Below, one piece after another: positions 8,098 to 18,121 of a stretch of DNA of 37,184 nt; the stretch's first letter is position 1, and each line of letters begins with the position of its first letter. Under the pieces are notes generated by a model. The model did no database searches. It saw only the letters and a list, made by a program, of their open reading frames with translations, and was not told the DNA's origin. Both the position numbers and the translations under genes were made by a program. This DNA is from Bacteroidales bacterium (GTDB lineage Bacteria > Bacteroidota > Bacteroidia > Bacteroidales > UBA10428): NCBI GenBank assembly GCA_016935355.1, contig JAFGRC010000066.1:1-37184 (forward strand), read 5' to 3'.

Positions 8098-8886
8098 TCA
8101 GTCTTCTTCGAGCAGACCTTTAATAATGCCCCGCTCCGATTCCCTGATGAATTTAATTATGTAATCGCGTTCAAAGGAGCCCGGAAAGCTGGCTTCAATA
8201 TTTCGAAGCGCATCAGAGGTGTTTAAGCCTTTCTGATAGATGGTACGGTAAATTTCCTGCATTTCCTGGATCTTGTCCTGTGAAAAGTTGCGCCGGCGCA
8301 AACCAACAAGATTCAGTCCTGCATAGGCAAGAGGATCCCGTCCGGCCATGATATAGGGCGGGACATCTTTTTGTACCTTGCTGCCTCCCTGTATCATAAC
8401 ATGCCCACCAACCTTTACAAACTGATGTACAAGGCTGCCACCGCCCAGGATGGCCCAGTCCTGAATGATCACTTCTCCTCCGAGCCCGGTGTAACCCGAT
8501 AAAATACAATGATCTCCTATAAAGCAATCGTGTGCGATGTGTACGTAGGACTGAATCAGGCAGTCACTTCCGACAAAAGTTTTTCCTTTGGATTTGGTAC
8601 CGCGGTTGACGGTAACATATTCGCGAATGGTTGTGCCGTCCCCAATCTCGGCAGTAGTAATTTCTCCTGCAAATTTCAGGTCCTGCGGTATTCCTGCAAT
8701 CACTGCTCCCGGAAAAATTCTGCAGCCTTTTCCGATACGTGCGCCATCCATGATGGTCACACTGGGACCAATCCAGGTATTATCACCGATTACCGTATCT
8801 CCGTAAATGGTCGTAAAAGGTCCGATGTCAACATTTTTACCTATTTTGGCTTCGGGATGGATAGCATTTATCGTTTCTTTATTCAT
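8098..8886 (-). CDS. lpxA: LpxA, UDP-N-acetylglucosamine acyltransferase
   Basis: A 262-residue left-handed beta-helix acyltransferase for the first step of lipid A synthesis, moving an R-3-hydroxyacyl chain from ACP to UDP-GlcNAc. Hexapeptide repeats run from residue ~9 to ~185. The catalytic histidine is His119 in VHIAHDCFIG, and the family block GLNLVGLRRRNFS begins the C-terminal helical domain. IREYVTVNRGT and GSLVHQFVKVG are also typical LpxA blocks that distinguish it from LpxD. It lies 33 bases after lpxC-fabZ on the same strand, so the two are surely one transcript. Start ATG 8886. Downstream it runs into the antisense thiL remnant. Confidence 0.96.
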   Translation of the reverse strand: MNKETINAIHPEAKIGKNVDIGPFTTIYGDTVIGDNTWIGPSVTIMDGARIGKGCRIFPGAVIAGIPQDLKFAGEITTAEIGDGTTIREYVTVNRGTKSKGKTFVGSDCLIQSYVHIAHDCFIGDHCILSGYTGLGGEVIIQDWAILGGGSLVHQFVKVGGHVMIQGGSKVQKDVPPYIMAGRDPLAYAGLNLVGLRRRNFSQDKIQEMQEIYRTIYQKGLNTSDALRNIEASFPGSFERDYIIKFIRESERGIIKGLLEED

Positions 8887-8919
8887 TGAATAACGATTAA
8901 AAAAGTATTTGAAAATTTT

Positions 8920-10320
8920 TTATAGATCCGGTTTTTTTGCCAGCTGGGCCATAAATTCAGCTTCGATGACCAGATTATTACCCACATATCCTTCACCTTT
9001 GCAAAGCGCAATTCCCCGCTTGATCGGCTCCTTAAGTTCCATTTTAATGTTCAGCGTGTCTCCGGGTACCACTTTGCGTTTGAATTTAACGGAATCAATC
9101 CGGAGGAAATACAGCAGATGGTTTTCAGGATCGGGTACACTGTTTAAAAGCAGAATGCCTCCGACCTGGGCCAGGGCTTCAATTTGCAACACACCGGGCA
9201 TGATGGGCTCATCAGGGAAATGACCCTCGAAAAAAGACTCATTCATGGTCACATTTTTGATGCCGCATACGATCCATTCATCCATGTATGTGATCTTATC
9301 AACCAGCAGGAACGGGTACCGGTGCGGCAACATTTTTCTGATCTGGTTAATATTGAAAAGGGGTTCCTTTTCCGGATTATATTCCGGAGGTGAATGTTTG
9401 TGCAAATGTTGTTTGATGTGTTTCCTGAGAATTTTTGCAAATTCCACATTTGCATGATGTCCGGGTTTGGTTGCAATGATCTTTCCTTTAAGCCGCATAC
9501 CGCACAGGGCGACGTCCCCGATTACATCAAGAAGTTTATGGCGTGCTGGTTCATTTGGAAAAGCAAGGTCCTTATCATTTAATATTCCTTCCGTTTTTGC
9601 TCTAATATGAGGTTTACCCAGTAAGTCGGCCAGTTTGTCAAATTCCTCCTGACTTACGGGACGGTCGGATATAACAATGGCGTTTTCAAGATCTCCGCCT
9701 TTGATCAGATTGTTCTTCTGAAGATATTCCAGTTCATGCAGGAATACAAAAGTCCTGCATGCAGAAAAGTCTTTTTCGAAATCTTCCAGATTTTTTAACG
9801 TGGCAAACTGATGGCCAATCACCTTTGAATCGTACTGGATATGAACATCAATACTGAAATTGTCATCAGGATAAGCTATTATTTCTATCTGTTTTTCCTC
9901 ATCCCTGAATGCTATCTTTTCTTTTATCTGATAATAATGACGATCTGCTTCCTGTTCCTTAATTCCTGCATGAAGTATAGCCTCGACAAAGGGTTTGGAA
10001 CTCCCGTCAATGATTGGTATTTCCGGTCCGTTAACCTCAATTGATGCATTGTCAATTCCCAGACCATATAACGCTGCCAGCAAGTGTTCCACAGTGGACA
10101 TGGACGCATTATTCTCGACCAGTGTTGTACTGCGGTCCGTTACTTTTACATTTTCTGCCAGTGCACGGATTGCAGGTGCACCCTCAAGATCTTTTCTTAT
10201 AAACTGATAGCCTTGATTTTCGGAGGCAGGATTTATGATTACTTCCACTTCAGCTCCTGTATGCAGGCCCTTCCCTTTTAGCCTTGCCTGCCCGGCTATA
10301 GTTCTCTGCTTTTCAGACAT
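8920..10320 (-). CDS. lpxC-fabZ: Bifunctional LpxC deacetylase / FabZ hydroxyacyl-ACP dehydratase
   Basis: A 466-residue natural fusion. Residues 1-~305 are LpxC, the zinc deacetylase that commits UDP-3-O-acyl-GlcNAc to lipid A. Zinc ligands lie in STVEHLLAALYG (His79) and RHKLLDVIGD (His261, Asp265), and the catalytic histidine is in KPGHHANVEF. Residues ~320-466 are FabZ, with LPHRYPFLLVDKI (331-343), the catalytic His367 in FEGHFPDEPIMPGVLQ and Glu381 in QIEALAQVGG. The fusion is a known trait of Bacteroidota and ties lipid A commitment to fatty-acid elongation, which compete for the same hydroxyacyl-ACP. A short charged linker (HKHSPPEYNPEKEP) joins the halves. It lies between lpxD (228-base gap) and lpxA (33-base gap). 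Start ATG 10320. Confidence 0.97.
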   Translation of the reverse strand: MSEKQRTIAGQARLKGKGLHTGAEVEVIINPASENQGYQFIRKDLEGAPAIRALAENVKVTDRSTTLVENNASMSTVEHLLAALYGLGIDNASIEVNGPEIPIIDGSSKPFVEAILHAGIKEQEADRHYYQIKEKIAFRDEEKQIEIIAYPDDNFSIDVHIQYDSKVIGHQFATLKNLEDFEKDFSACRTFVFLHELEYLQKNNLIKGGDLENAIVISDRPVSQEEFDKLADLLGKPHIRAKTEGILNDKDLAFPNEPARHKLLDVIGDVALCGMRLKGKIIATKPGHHANVEFAKILRKHIKQHLHKHSPPEYNPEKEPLFNINQIRKMLPHRYPFLLVDKITYMDEWIVCGIKNVTMNESFFEGHFPDEPIMPGVLQIEALAQVGGILLLNSVPDPENHLLYFLRIDSVKFKRKVVPGDTLNIKMELKEPIKRGIALCKGEGYVGNNLVIEAEFMAQLAKKPDL

Positions 10321-10548
10321 AAAAAATCAAAAAAATATTGGCGAAATTATAAAAAAATATGAAAACTCACGTTCTCCCTCAGGTTTTGTTGACTGATAAG
10401 GGCAGGCCTAAAGAATGTCTTGATACCAATTTTCATGATTTGATCCGCTATATCCCAGTAATCTCAGGACATTGCATGAACAAATCCGTTATGTATGTTG
10501 AACATGATTCGCTTTATGGTATTTAAAAGTATGTGTATGCAGAACCGT

Positions 10549-11589
10549 TCATTTTTCTTCCTTCCGCAATAACGCTATTTCTCTTTCAAGTTCTGTGATT
10601 CTTTTATACATTTCAGGCAGACTTTTATAAACAACCATTGCCTTAACCTGCTTCGATGCGTTCAGTGCAGGAGACCCGAGAACCGTCTCACCGGGTTTTA
10701 TGCTGTTGGTAACACCTGATTGTGCCCCGATTTTAACCTTGTCTCCCACTTTAATGTGCCCGGCAAGACCTGCCTGTCCGCCAATCATACAGTTTTCCCC
10801 GACTTTGGTAGAACCGGCAATGCCCGCCTGTGCAACAATAACGGTATTTTCACCAACCTCAACATTGTGCCCGATCTGGATCAGATTATCCAGCTTGACC
10901 CCTTTCCGGATGATGGTCGATCCGATAGTCGCTCTGTCGATTGTCACATTTGAGCCTGTTTCAACATAATCTTCAATGATTACGTTACCAAGCTGCGGAA
11001 TTTTTCTTTGTTGCATATCATCCTGCTGAACAAATCCAAAACCGTCACCTCCTATTACCGAACCGGAATGAATGATGCAATTGGAACCGATGATGCAGTT
11101 ATGATAGATTTTAACACCTGAGTAAAGAATTGTATTATCGTTAATTTTTGTGCCTTCACCAACATATGATTGCGGATATATTTTAACATTATTGCCAATT
11201 ACAGCTTTCGGACCGATATAGGCGAAGGCCCCGACATAAACATTCCTGCCGATTTCTGCAGTTGGGTCGATGAAGCAAGGTTGTTCAATCCCTGTTTTAT
11301 CAGCCAACGAGCCGGCATACAATTCGAGAAGGGAGGTAAATGCGTTATAGGCGTTGCTGACCCGGATCAGGGTGGGTTTAATATTACCATTAACGACAAG
11401 TTCCCTGTTGACGAGTATTATGGAGGCCTTGGTATTGTAAAGGTACTTTTCGTATTTGGGATTGGCCAGAAATGCAAGTGTCCCTTTTTTCCCTTCTTCA
11501 ATCCTGGAAATATCATGTACAACTTCATCAGGATTGCCTATTATTTCACCATTTGTAAAATCAGCAATGTTTTTCGCAGTAAAATTCAT
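10549..11589 (-). CDS. lpxD: LpxD, UDP-3-O-acylglucosamine N-acyltransferase
   Basis: A 346-residue protein with the LpxD layout. There is an N-terminal uridine-binding domain (1-~100, including [16 protein letters not shown]). A long left-handed beta-helix of hexapeptide repeats (~105-310) follows, then a C-terminal helical tail ([20 protein letters not shown]). The catalytic histidine is His241 in [10 protein letters not shown], and the signature IGGDGFGF sits at 179-186. It adds the second hydroxyacyl chain after LpxC. The gene lies between the HD-domain gene (105-base gap) and lpxC-fabZ (228-base gap) on the same strand. I see nothing in the 10321-10548 gap except possible leader sequence. 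Start ATG 11589. Confidence 0.96.
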   Translation of the reverse strand: MNFTAKNIADFTNGEIIGNPDEVVHDISRIEEGKKGTLAFLANPKYEKYLYNTKASIILVNRELVVNGNIKPTLIRVSNAYNAFTSLLELYAGSLADKTGIEQPCFIDPTAEIGRNVYVGAFAYIGPKAVIGNNVKIYPQSYVGEGTKINDNTILYSGVKIYHNCIIGSNCIIHSGSVIGGDGFGFVQQDDMQQRKIPQLGNVIIEDYVETGSNVTIDRATIGSTIIRKGVKLDNLIQIGHNVEVGENTVIVAQAGIAGSTKVGENCMIGGQAGLAGHIKVGDKVKIGAQSGVTNSIKPGETVLGSPALNASKQVKAMVVYKSLPEMYKRITELEREIALLRKEEK

Positions 11590-11694
11590 GAATAAAATGT
11601 TTTCAGTTCTCCGGAAAATAACACCTTCCCCTGTTTCACATGTCCGGACATGAGCGAACCGGAATATATGGAATTTCTTGTGTTCACAACAAAA

Positions 11695-12942
11695 TTAATA
11701 ATTTAAGGAATATTCTTTCGGATAGCATAAAAAATATTTATTAATGTTCTCGGTAAGGTGTGAAGTCCCGAACAAATCAGATGCATCAGCCAGGTCTTTG
11801 ATTTCCCCCGTGTTATAAAGGATCTTTATGGTTTCGGCCTGCCCGCTGTAAGCCTTATTGGAGATCACACCCGTAAAAACCAGATGCTGAGCCTCGTGAT
11901 CATCCAGAACATAATACTCCCTGATGCGCTGAATATGTTTGCTGACCATTTCCTCCTGAAATGGAGCATCCTGTATTCTAACCCTCGGGAGTATACGCTG
12001 GATAAGATTGCGGGACAGCAGGGACAGCAGTTTATCAGTATGTTTCTGCCATGTTTTTGCTGAAACCGTAATGTCTTCATCATCAAGACGGATAAAATTG
12101 TCAAGGATCCTGTCTTCGTTTTCATTAATATTTTCTTTGCTGATCCTGTTTCGCAGGAAATAATCAAAAGCTTCAGTGGCAAAGAGGCTGTGATCAACGG
12201 AAGCAATATATTTGGCGCGCTGCAGCAATTTTACCAGCAGGTTTTCAGCTGCAATGACCGTTTTATGGAAATAAACCTGCCAGTACATGATCCGTCGTGC
12301 AATAAGGAACTTTTCAATTGAGTAAATGCCTTTTGATTCAACTACAAGCTGATCATCAATCACATTGAGCATTTTTATGATCCGTTCGGTACCGATAATT
12401 CCTTCTGCCACTCCGGTATAAAAGCTGTCACGCATCAGATAGTCCATTCTGTCCATATCAAGTTGTCCCGAAATGAGCTGGTGCAGGAATTTTTTCGGAT
12501 GGTTGTTATTGAAAATATCCATGGCCATGTTAAGCCTTCCTGAAAAATCGGCATTGAGACTGTTGATTAACATTTTTGAAAGCTCGACATGTGTCAGATG
12601 CTGGATGATGCTTTCCTCAAGCGCATGAGAAAACGGACCGTGTCCGATATCATGCAGTAAAATTGCCGCAAGAGCGGATTCAGCTTCTTCATCGGATATT
12701 GTGACTCCCTTCTGCCGGAGGCAATCAATGGCCATATCCATCAGGTGAACAGTTCCCAGGGCATGCTGAAAACGGGTGTGGGTCGCTCCGGGATACACGA
12801 AACTGGTCAGTCCGAGCTGTTTGATCCTTCTCAGACGTTGTATATACGGGTGTTCCAGCAGGTCAAAAATAAAATCAGTCGGTATTTTTATAAACCCATG
12901 GACCGGATCGTTTACGATTTTACGTTTGTTCACAGATGCCAT
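11695..12942 (-). CDS. HD-domain phosphohydrolase (dNTPase/SAMHD1-like family)
   Basis: A 415-residue HD-superfamily protein. Metal ligands are visible: TRFQHALGT (His60), LLHDIGHGPFSHAL (His97-Asp98) and the later aspartate in GQLDMDRMDYLMRD (Asp162/164). The N-terminal NDPVHGFIKIP and YIQRLRRIKQLG are typical of the group annotated as HD-domain or dGTPase-like proteins related to SAMHD1. The substrate cannot be fixed; a deoxynucleotide triphosphohydrolase is plausible. I start it at ATG 12942 (MASVNKRK); the longer frame begins with a TTG one codon upstream. It is the first gene of the HD-lpxD-lpxC/fabZ-lpxA run, an arrangement I recall from other Bacteroidota, though a functional link with lipid A is unproven. 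Confidence 0.88.
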   Translation of the reverse strand: MASVNKRKIVNDPVHGFIKIPTDFIFDLLEHPYIQRLRRIKQLGLTSFVYPGATHTRFQHALGTVHLMDMAIDCLRQKGVTISDEEAESALAAILLHDIGHGPFSHALEESIIQHLTHVELSKMLINSLNADFSGRLNMAMDIFNNNHPKKFLHQLISGQLDMDRMDYLMRDSFYTGVAEGIIGTERIIKMLNVIDDQLVVESKGIYSIEKFLIARRIMYWQVYFHKTVIAAENLLVKLLQRAKYIASVDHSLFATEAFDYFLRNRISKENINENEDRILDNFIRLDDEDITVSAKTWQKHTDKLLSLLSRNLIQRILPRVRIQDAPFQEEMVSKHIQRIREYYVLDDHEAQHLVFTGVISNKAYSGQAETIKILYNTGEIKDLADASDLFGTSHLTENINKYFLCYPKEYSLNY

Positions 12943-13088
12943 CAATTAACATGATTATTCGGGACTGTATTTAAACAGCAAATTACTGCATAAATTGTAC
13001 AAAAACAATTATAATTTATCACAAGGATAAACCGTATGCGTGCCAATATTAATCATAAATACCTTTAATTAAAGTGCTTGATGAAAAT

Positions 13089-13120
13089 TTTGCAGTTTGG
13101 CATATTATTTTATATCTTTG
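13089..13120 (+). promoter_or_regulatory. Promoter of the rimP-nusA-infB operon
   Basis: A -33 TTTG (13089-13092) is followed after 20 bases by TATCTTTG (13113-13120). Together these match the Bacteroidota housekeeping promoter (TTTG, ~20 bases, TAnnTTTG) exactly. The transcription start should fall near 13126, about 57 bases before the rimP ATG, so the hairpin at 13136-13160 lies close to the RNA 5' end. Confidence 0.75.
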
Positions 13121-13135
13121 CACGTGTTTTTTGGG

Positions 13136-13160
13136 ATAGGGGACAGTTTTTGTCCCCTAT
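13136..13160 (+). promoter_or_regulatory. Hairpin in the rimP leader
   Basis: Perfect 10-bp stem: ATAGGGGACA (13136-13145) pairs with TGTCCCCTAT (13151-13160) around a GTTTT loop. It is followed only by TTTG, so it is a poor intrinsic terminator. It begins roughly ten bases after the predicted start site and ends 22 bases before the rimP ATG. Plausible roles are protection of the 5' end or control of the translation-factor operon. I do not recognise it as a named RNA family. Confidence 0.65.
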
Positions 13161-13182
13161 TTTGTTCCGGAAACATTGTTTT

Positions 13183-13647
13183 ATGATTAAACCGGAAACC
13201 ATAAGGTCAATTGTAAATGAGGCGCTGAGGGACAGTAATCTCTTCCTGGTTGAAACGGTTATTACGCGGGCCGGTAGAATAGCGGTTTACATTGACAGTA
13301 TGGACGGAGTTAAGATTGATGATTGTGCAACAGTAAGCAGATTCATTGAATCAAGATTAGACCGGAGCAGACAGGATTTTGAGCTTGAGGTTTCGTCACC
13401 CGGACCCGAAAGATCCCTGATGTTGCCGGTTCAGTACCGTAAAAACATTGGAAGGGAACTGAACATACTGCGGATCGATGGAATCAGGTTCCATGGAAGG
13501 CTCAGGGATTTATATGAAAACAGGATCGTATTGGAAACGGAGCAATGGATTAAAGATGAAGCATCGGGAAAGAAAAAAAAGATAAGCAGAACTGTTGAAA
13601 TCGGACTTGACCAGATAAAAAATGCTAAAATTATTCTCGGCAAATAA
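13183..13647 (+). CDS. rimP: RimP, 30S ribosome maturation factor
   Basis: A 154-residue RimP. The family block FELEVSSPGPERSLMLPVQYRKNIGRELNI is present, as is the N-terminal alpha/beta domain with DDCATVSRFIESRLD. A C-terminal SH3-like domain ends IGLDQIKNAKIILGK. RimP assists late assembly of the 30S subunit. The open frame extends upstream to 13078, but that part would run through the promoter and the leader hairpin. ATG 13183 (MIKPETIRS) gives the normal family length and is the better start. It is followed after 13 bases by nusA, the usual rimP-nusA-infB order. Confidence 0.95.
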   Translation: MIKPETIRSIVNEALRDSNLFLVETVITRAGRIAVYIDSMDGVKIDDCATVSRFIESRLDRSRQDFELEVSSPGPERSLMLPVQYRKNIGRELNILRIDGIRFHGRLRDLYENRIVLETEQWIKDEASGKKKKISRTVEIGLDQIKNAKIILGK

Positions 13648-13660
13648 TAGAAATTAACAA

Positions 13661-14899
13661 ATGGAAAACATTAATTTAATTGAGACTTTTTCAGAATTTA
13701 AGGAGCTGAAAAATATCGACCGGGCAACCATGATGAGTGTTCTTGAAGATGTTTTTCGCGGAATGCTGGTTAAAATGTTCGGGACAGACGATAATTTTGA
13801 TGTGATCATAAATATTGATAAGGGAGATTTTGAAATATGGCGAAACCGGGAGGTTGTTGAAGACGGAGCGGTTGAAGATCCGAACAGGCAGATATCACTT
13901 GCTGAAGCCAAAATCATTGATGCTGATTATGAAGTGGGTGAGGAAGTTACTGATGAAGTTAAGTTACTGGACTTTGGCAGGCGTGCCATATTGACGCTGA
14001 GGCAAAATCTCACTGCCCGGATCCTGGACCTGGAGAAAAACAACGTCTTTCAGAAGTATTATGACCGGATCGGAGACATCATAACAGGTGAGGTCTACCA
14101 GGTCTGGAAAAGGGAGATCCTCGTGCTTGATGAAGAGGGCAATGAACTGGTGTTGCCGAAAACAGAGCAGATACCAACGGATTATTTTCGAAAGGGAGAC
14201 ACATTAAGAGCTGTTGTGATCAAGGTCGAAATGCGAAACAACATACCTTTAATAATACTTTCACGTACTTCGCCGGTTTTCCTGGAACGCCTTTTTGAAC
14301 TTGAGGTTCCTGAAATATTCGATGGACTGATCACCATAAAAAAGATTGTCAGGATTCCGGGAGAGCGTGCAAAAGTGGCGGTCGAATCTTATGATGAACG
14401 TATTGATCCGGTTGGTGCGTGTGTTGGAATGAAAGGTTCAAGAATCCATGGCATAGTCAGGGAATTGAAAAATGAAAACATCGATGTCATCAATTTTACA
14501 AATAACCTTCAATTGTACATTACACGGTCTTTAAGTCCCGCCAAGATTTCATCCATTAAAATAGACGAAGCCAATAAAAAGGCGGAAGTATATTTAAAGC
14601 CGAATGAAGTATCCCTTGCTATCGGAAAAGGAGGGTTAAACATCAAACTGGCAAGTCAGCTCACCGGTTATGACATTGATGTTTACCGCGAAACAGACAG
14701 TGCGGATGAAGAAGATGTCAATCTGGAAGAATTTGCTGATGAAATTGACGGCTGGATACTCGACGAGCTTAAGTCCATCGGTTGCGATACCGCTAGAAGC
14801 GTATTGAACATGAATGTGGAGGATCTCGTTAAACGGACTGATTTAGAAGAAGAAACCATTCAGGAGGTTTTGAAGATACTCAGGGCGGAATTTGATTAA
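13661..14899 (+). CDS. nusA: NusA, transcription termination/antitermination factor
   Basis: A 412-residue NusA. Order of domains: N-terminal RNA-polymerase-binding domain (1-~130), S1 domain (~135-200, starting GDIITGEVYQVWKREILV), KH1 (~205-285, with the loop GMKGSRI) and KH2 (~290-345, with IGKGGLNIKLAS). A short C-terminal helix-hairpin-helix-like region (DELKSIGCDTARSVLNM) follows. NusA modulates pausing, termination and antitermination. It lies between rimP and infB on the same strand. The C-terminus is shorter than in E. coli, which has two acidic repeats, and equals the usual Bacteroidota form. Start ATG 13661. Confidence 0.97.
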   Translation: MENINLIETFSEFKELKNIDRATMMSVLEDVFRGMLVKMFGTDDNFDVIINIDKGDFEIWRNREVVEDGAVEDPNRQISLAEAKIIDADYEVGEEVTDEVKLLDFGRRAILTLRQNLTARILDLEKNNVFQKYYDRIGDIITGEVYQVWKREILVLDEEGNELVLPKTEQIPTDYFRKGDTLRAVVIKVEMRNNIPLIILSRTSPVFLERLFELEVPEIFDGLITIKKIVRIPGERAKVAVESYDERIDPVGACVGMKGSRIHGIVRELKNENIDVINFTNNLQLYITRSLSPAKISSIKIDEANKKAEVYLKPNEVSLAIGKGGLNIKLASQLTGYDIDVYRETDSADEEDVNLEEFADEIDGWILDELKSIGCDTARSVLNMNVEDLVKRTDLEEETIQEVLKILRAEFD

Positions 14900-14968
14900 T
14901 TGAATTAAGTTATAATATATCAATGGATTTACTAATTTTGCGGTGCTAAATTCATCTAAATACCTGGA

Positions 14969-17896
14969 ATGTCAGAAATAAAAATAACCAGACTGAGTAA
15001 GATTGCCAGGGAGCTTAATGTTGGGATTTCCACAATTGTGGATTTCCTGCATAAAAAGGGAGTGAAGATCAATTCAAATCCTAATGAGAAAATTACGCCC
15101 GAACTCCAGGATATGCTGCTCAAGGAATTTAGCTCTGACCTGAATGTAAAGAGGGAATCGGAAAAACTTCATCTCAGAGCCCGGAGGGAGCGACTGGAAA
15201 CCATTTCCCTGCAGGATGTTGAGGAAGTCAGTGAACCGGAAAACCAGGATTTTGAGGAAGAAGTGCTTATAAAGGATACCCGTGGTCCGGGAATTCCACC
15301 GGAACCTGAATCTGTAAAGACACCCGAAAAGGATAAGATCCGATTGAATGTGGTGGGCAAAATTGATGTCGACAGGTTTGCACCGGCTAAAAAAAGCCCT
15401 GGTGAAAAAACAGAAAAAGAGGAAAAAAAGGTTCCGCCTGTAAAGGAAGAAAAATCCATCAAGAAAGAAGAACATGATGCTATACCGGTATCTGACCAGG
15501 AGTCCGCACACCATGTGGATCTGACGGAAACAAAAGCTGCTGCTGGACGGGAAGAAGTATTTTTAAAGCCTGAAGTCAAGGATGTTGAGGTGAAGGTTGT
15601 GGGTAAAATTGATCTTAATGCCATGAACCAGCGCACCAGACCACTCCGGAAAAGCAGGGAGCAACTGGAACAGGATCGGAAGGCCAGAATGGCCGGACAA
15701 CGTAAAGAAACAGAAGATAAGGAAACCGTTGAATCTGCCGATTCAAAGGGGAAACACAAATATGCTGAAGAAGCACAAGGAAAAGAGACAAAAGCGGCCA
15801 GGGTAATCTCATCAAAAGAATTGAATACCGGTGAAGAGGAAACGGTCAAGAAAGAGATTTATACAAAACGGAAAAGAAGAAGAATTGACAGGGATACCCG
15901 GCGTGTCAGTCTGGATAAATCCTCCAAACCGGAACCTGATGCAGCGGAAACAGATAAAAAGAGAAAGAAAAAAAGAAAAGGTTACCATTACGAGATCAGT
16001 GAAGAAGACGTTGACCGTCAGATAAAGGATACACTGGCAAGAATGACCGGCAAGGGTAAATCAAAAGGCTCTAAATACAGGCGTGAAAAACGGGAAATTG
16101 CCAGCCAGAGGTTGCAGCAGGAGTTTGAAAAACAGGAACAGGAAAAGAACATCCTCAGGGTTACGGAATTTGTTACGGTGAATGAACTGGCTACTTTGAT
16201 GGATGTTCATGTGAATGAGGTAATCGCGGCATGCATGAGCCTTGGTTTGTTTGTGTCTATCAATCAGAGACTTGATGCAGAGGCACTCGTACTTGTTGCA
16301 GAAGAATTCAATTACAAAGTCGAATTTATTACCGCTGATCTGCATGATTCGGTTGAAGAGGAGGAAGACCATCCGGAAGAACTGGAAACAAGGCCTCCGA
16401 TCGTCACGGTAATGGGACATGTTGATCACGGAAAAACCAAACTGCTTGACCACATTCGCAATGCAAACGTCATTGCAGGTGAGGCAGGTGGAATAACACA
16501 GCATATCGGGGCATATGGAGTGGAGCTTAAGGACGGCAGGCAGATTACCTTTCTGGATACACCCGGACATGAAGCTTTTACGGCCATGCGGGCCCGCGGA
16601 GCACAGATAACGGACGTTGGCATTATTGTGATCGCAGCGGACGATGGTGTTATGCCCCAGACTGTTGAAGCCATAAATCATGCCCAGGCAGCAGGTGTTC
16701 CAATGGTTTTTGCAATTAATAAAATTGACAAGCCGACGGCAAATAGTGAAAAAATAAAGGAAGATCTTGCCAAGATGAACATACTGGTTGAAGATTGGGG
16801 AGGAAAATACCAGTCACAGGAGATTTCTGCAAAATCGGGATTGAATGTGGATGATTTGCTTGAAAAAGTTTTGCTTGAAGCTGAAATGCTGAATTTAAAG
16901 GCAAATCCGAACAAACGTGCAGCAGGAACGATCATTGAATCCTCACTGGACAAGGGGCGCGGATTTATTGCGACGTTGCTGGTACAAACCGGCACATTGA
17001 ATATCGGTGATATCATGCTGGCCGGACATCATTACGGTCGGGTAAAAGCCATGTACAATGAACGAGGCAAAAAGATAGAAAATGCCCACCCGTCGGATCC
17101 GGTATTGGTCCTGGGTTTAAACGGTGCACCCCAGGCAGGTGACAAGTTTAATGTAATGGAAAGCGAAAAGGAAACAAAAGAACTTGCCATAAAACGGGAG
17201 CAGTTGTCGCGCGAGCAGGGTCTGCGTACTCAGAAACACATTACACTTGATGAGATTGGAAGAAGAATTGCTATTGGAAGTTTCAAAGAACTGAATATCA
17301 TCATAAAGGGTGATGTGGATGGTTCCATTGAAGCGCTTTCAGATTCCCTGATCAAGCTTTCGCACGAAGAAATTCAGATCAATGTGATTCATAAGGCTAT
17401 CGGACAGATATCGGAAAGTGATATTTTGCTGGCTGCGGCTTCCAATGCCATTATTGTCGGATTTCAGGTCAGGCCTTCAATGCAGGCACGTAAACTTGCT
17501 GAAAAAGAGCAGATCGATATCCGGCTATACTCCATCATTTATGATGCGATCAATGAGATCAGGTCGGCCATGGAAGGAATGCTTTCCCCTGAGATCAAAG
17601 AGGAAATTATAGCGACTCTTGAGGTACTTGAAGCATTTAAGATTAACAGGGTTGGAACGATTGCCGGCTGTATTGTAAAGGAAGGAAAGATCAGGCGCGA
17701 TACAAAGGTCAGGGTTATCCGTGAAGGCATCGTGATCTATACGGGAGTTCTGGCCTCGCTCAAGCGATTCAAGGATGATGTGAAGGAGGTTGTAAGCGGA
17801 CAGGATTGCGGACTGAACATAGAAAATTTCAATGATATTAAGGTCGGAGATATCATTGAAGGCTATGAAACCACCGAGGTCAAGAAAAAACTTTAG
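14969..17896 (+). CDS. infB: InfB, translation initiation factor IF-2
   Basis: A 975-residue IF-2. The N-terminus ([26 protein letters not shown]) is the IF2_N motif. Residues ~60-420 are a long, highly charged Lys/Glu-rich linker, presumably disordered. Around ~430 a second IF2_N-like segment ([22 protein letters not shown]) precedes the G domain. G-domain motifs: GHVDHGKT (483-490), [15 protein letters not shown], and NKIDKP. Domains II to IV follow to the end ([36 protein letters not shown]). It brings fMet-tRNA to the 30S subunit. It is the last gene of the rimP-nusA-infB operon. Start ATG 14969, 69 bases after nusA. Confidence 0.97.
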   Translation: MSEIKITRLSKIARELNVGISTIVDFLHKKGVKINSNPNEKITPELQDMLLKEFSSDLNVKRESEKLHLRARRERLETISLQDVEEVSEPENQDFEEEVLIKDTRGPGIPPEPESVKTPEKDKIRLNVVGKIDVDRFAPAKKSPGEKTEKEEKKVPPVKEEKSIKKEEHDAIPVSDQESAHHVDLTETKAAAGREEVFLKPEVKDVEVKVVGKIDLNAMNQRTRPLRKSREQLEQDRKARMAGQRKETEDKETVESADSKGKHKYAEEAQGKETKAARVISSKELNTGEEETVKKEIYTKRKRRRIDRDTRRVSLDKSSKPEPDAAETDKKRKKKRKGYHYEISEEDVDRQIKDTLARMTGKGKSKGSKYRREKREIASQRLQQEFEKQEQEKNILRVTEFVTVNELATLMDVHVNEVIAACMSLGLFVSINQRLDAEALVLVAEEFNYKVEFITADLHDSVEEEEDHPEELETRPPIVTVMGHVDHGKTKLLDHIRNANVIAGEAGGITQHIGAYGVELKDGRQITFLDTPGHEAFTAMRARGAQITDVGIIVIAADDGVMPQTVEAINHAQAAGVPMVFAINKIDKPTANSEKIKEDLAKMNILVEDWGGKYQSQEISAKSGLNVDDLLEKVLLEAEMLNLKANPNKRAAGTIIESSLDKGRGFIATLLVQTGTLNIGDIMLAGHHYGRVKAMYNERGKKIENAHPSDPVLVLGLNGAPQAGDKFNVMESEKETKELAIKREQLSREQGLRTQKHITLDEIGRRIAIGSFKELNIIIKGDVDGSIEALSDSLIKLSHEEIQINVIHKAIGQISESDILLAAASNAIIVGFQVRPSMQARKLAEKEQIDIRLYSIIYDAINEIRSAMEGMLSPEIKEEIIATLEVLEAFKINRVGTIAGCIVKEGKIRRDTKVRVIREGIVIYTGVLASLKRFKDDVKEVVSGQDCGLNIENFNDIKVGDIIEGYETTEVKKKL

Positions 17897-18121
17897 ACCA
17901 TTTGTTGCATTCTAAATCCTAATGATTTCAGGAAAGGACCTGTAAAGCTCACCTTGAGGTGGTTCCTGTCCATCTTTGATCCCAGGGTTCTCAAATCCTG
18001 CAAATTATCATACTTCCCACTTCATCACCTCATCAATTCTTCATCACTGAATAAAATTATTAACTTTACCGGACGGGTCGTGTATGCGGCCTGCTAACAC
18101 TAATCTATTAAGGTACAGGTC

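Noticed and set aside
10321-10548. 228-base gap between lpxD and lpxC-fabZ, examined for a small gene, RNA or promoter
   Set aside because: No reading frame of note, no stable hairpin and no proper TAnnTTTG box on the lpxC strand; the best box (TAATTTCG) has a mismatch and no -33 partner.
11639-11652. 14-base perfect palindrome CATGTCCGGACATG between the HD-domain gene and lpxD
   Set aside because: A 14-base palindrome is expected about twice by chance in a window this size, and I see no promoter box next to it.
13078-13182. N-terminal extension of rimP (35 extra residues)
   Set aside because: It would be translated from within the promoter and through the leader hairpin; the family starts at the later ATG.
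15074-15849. Long minus-strand frames of 146 and 226 residues opposite infB
   Set aside because: They are mirror frames of the Lys/Glu-rich linker of IF-2, giving Ser/Phe-rich low-complexity peptides without any family pattern.
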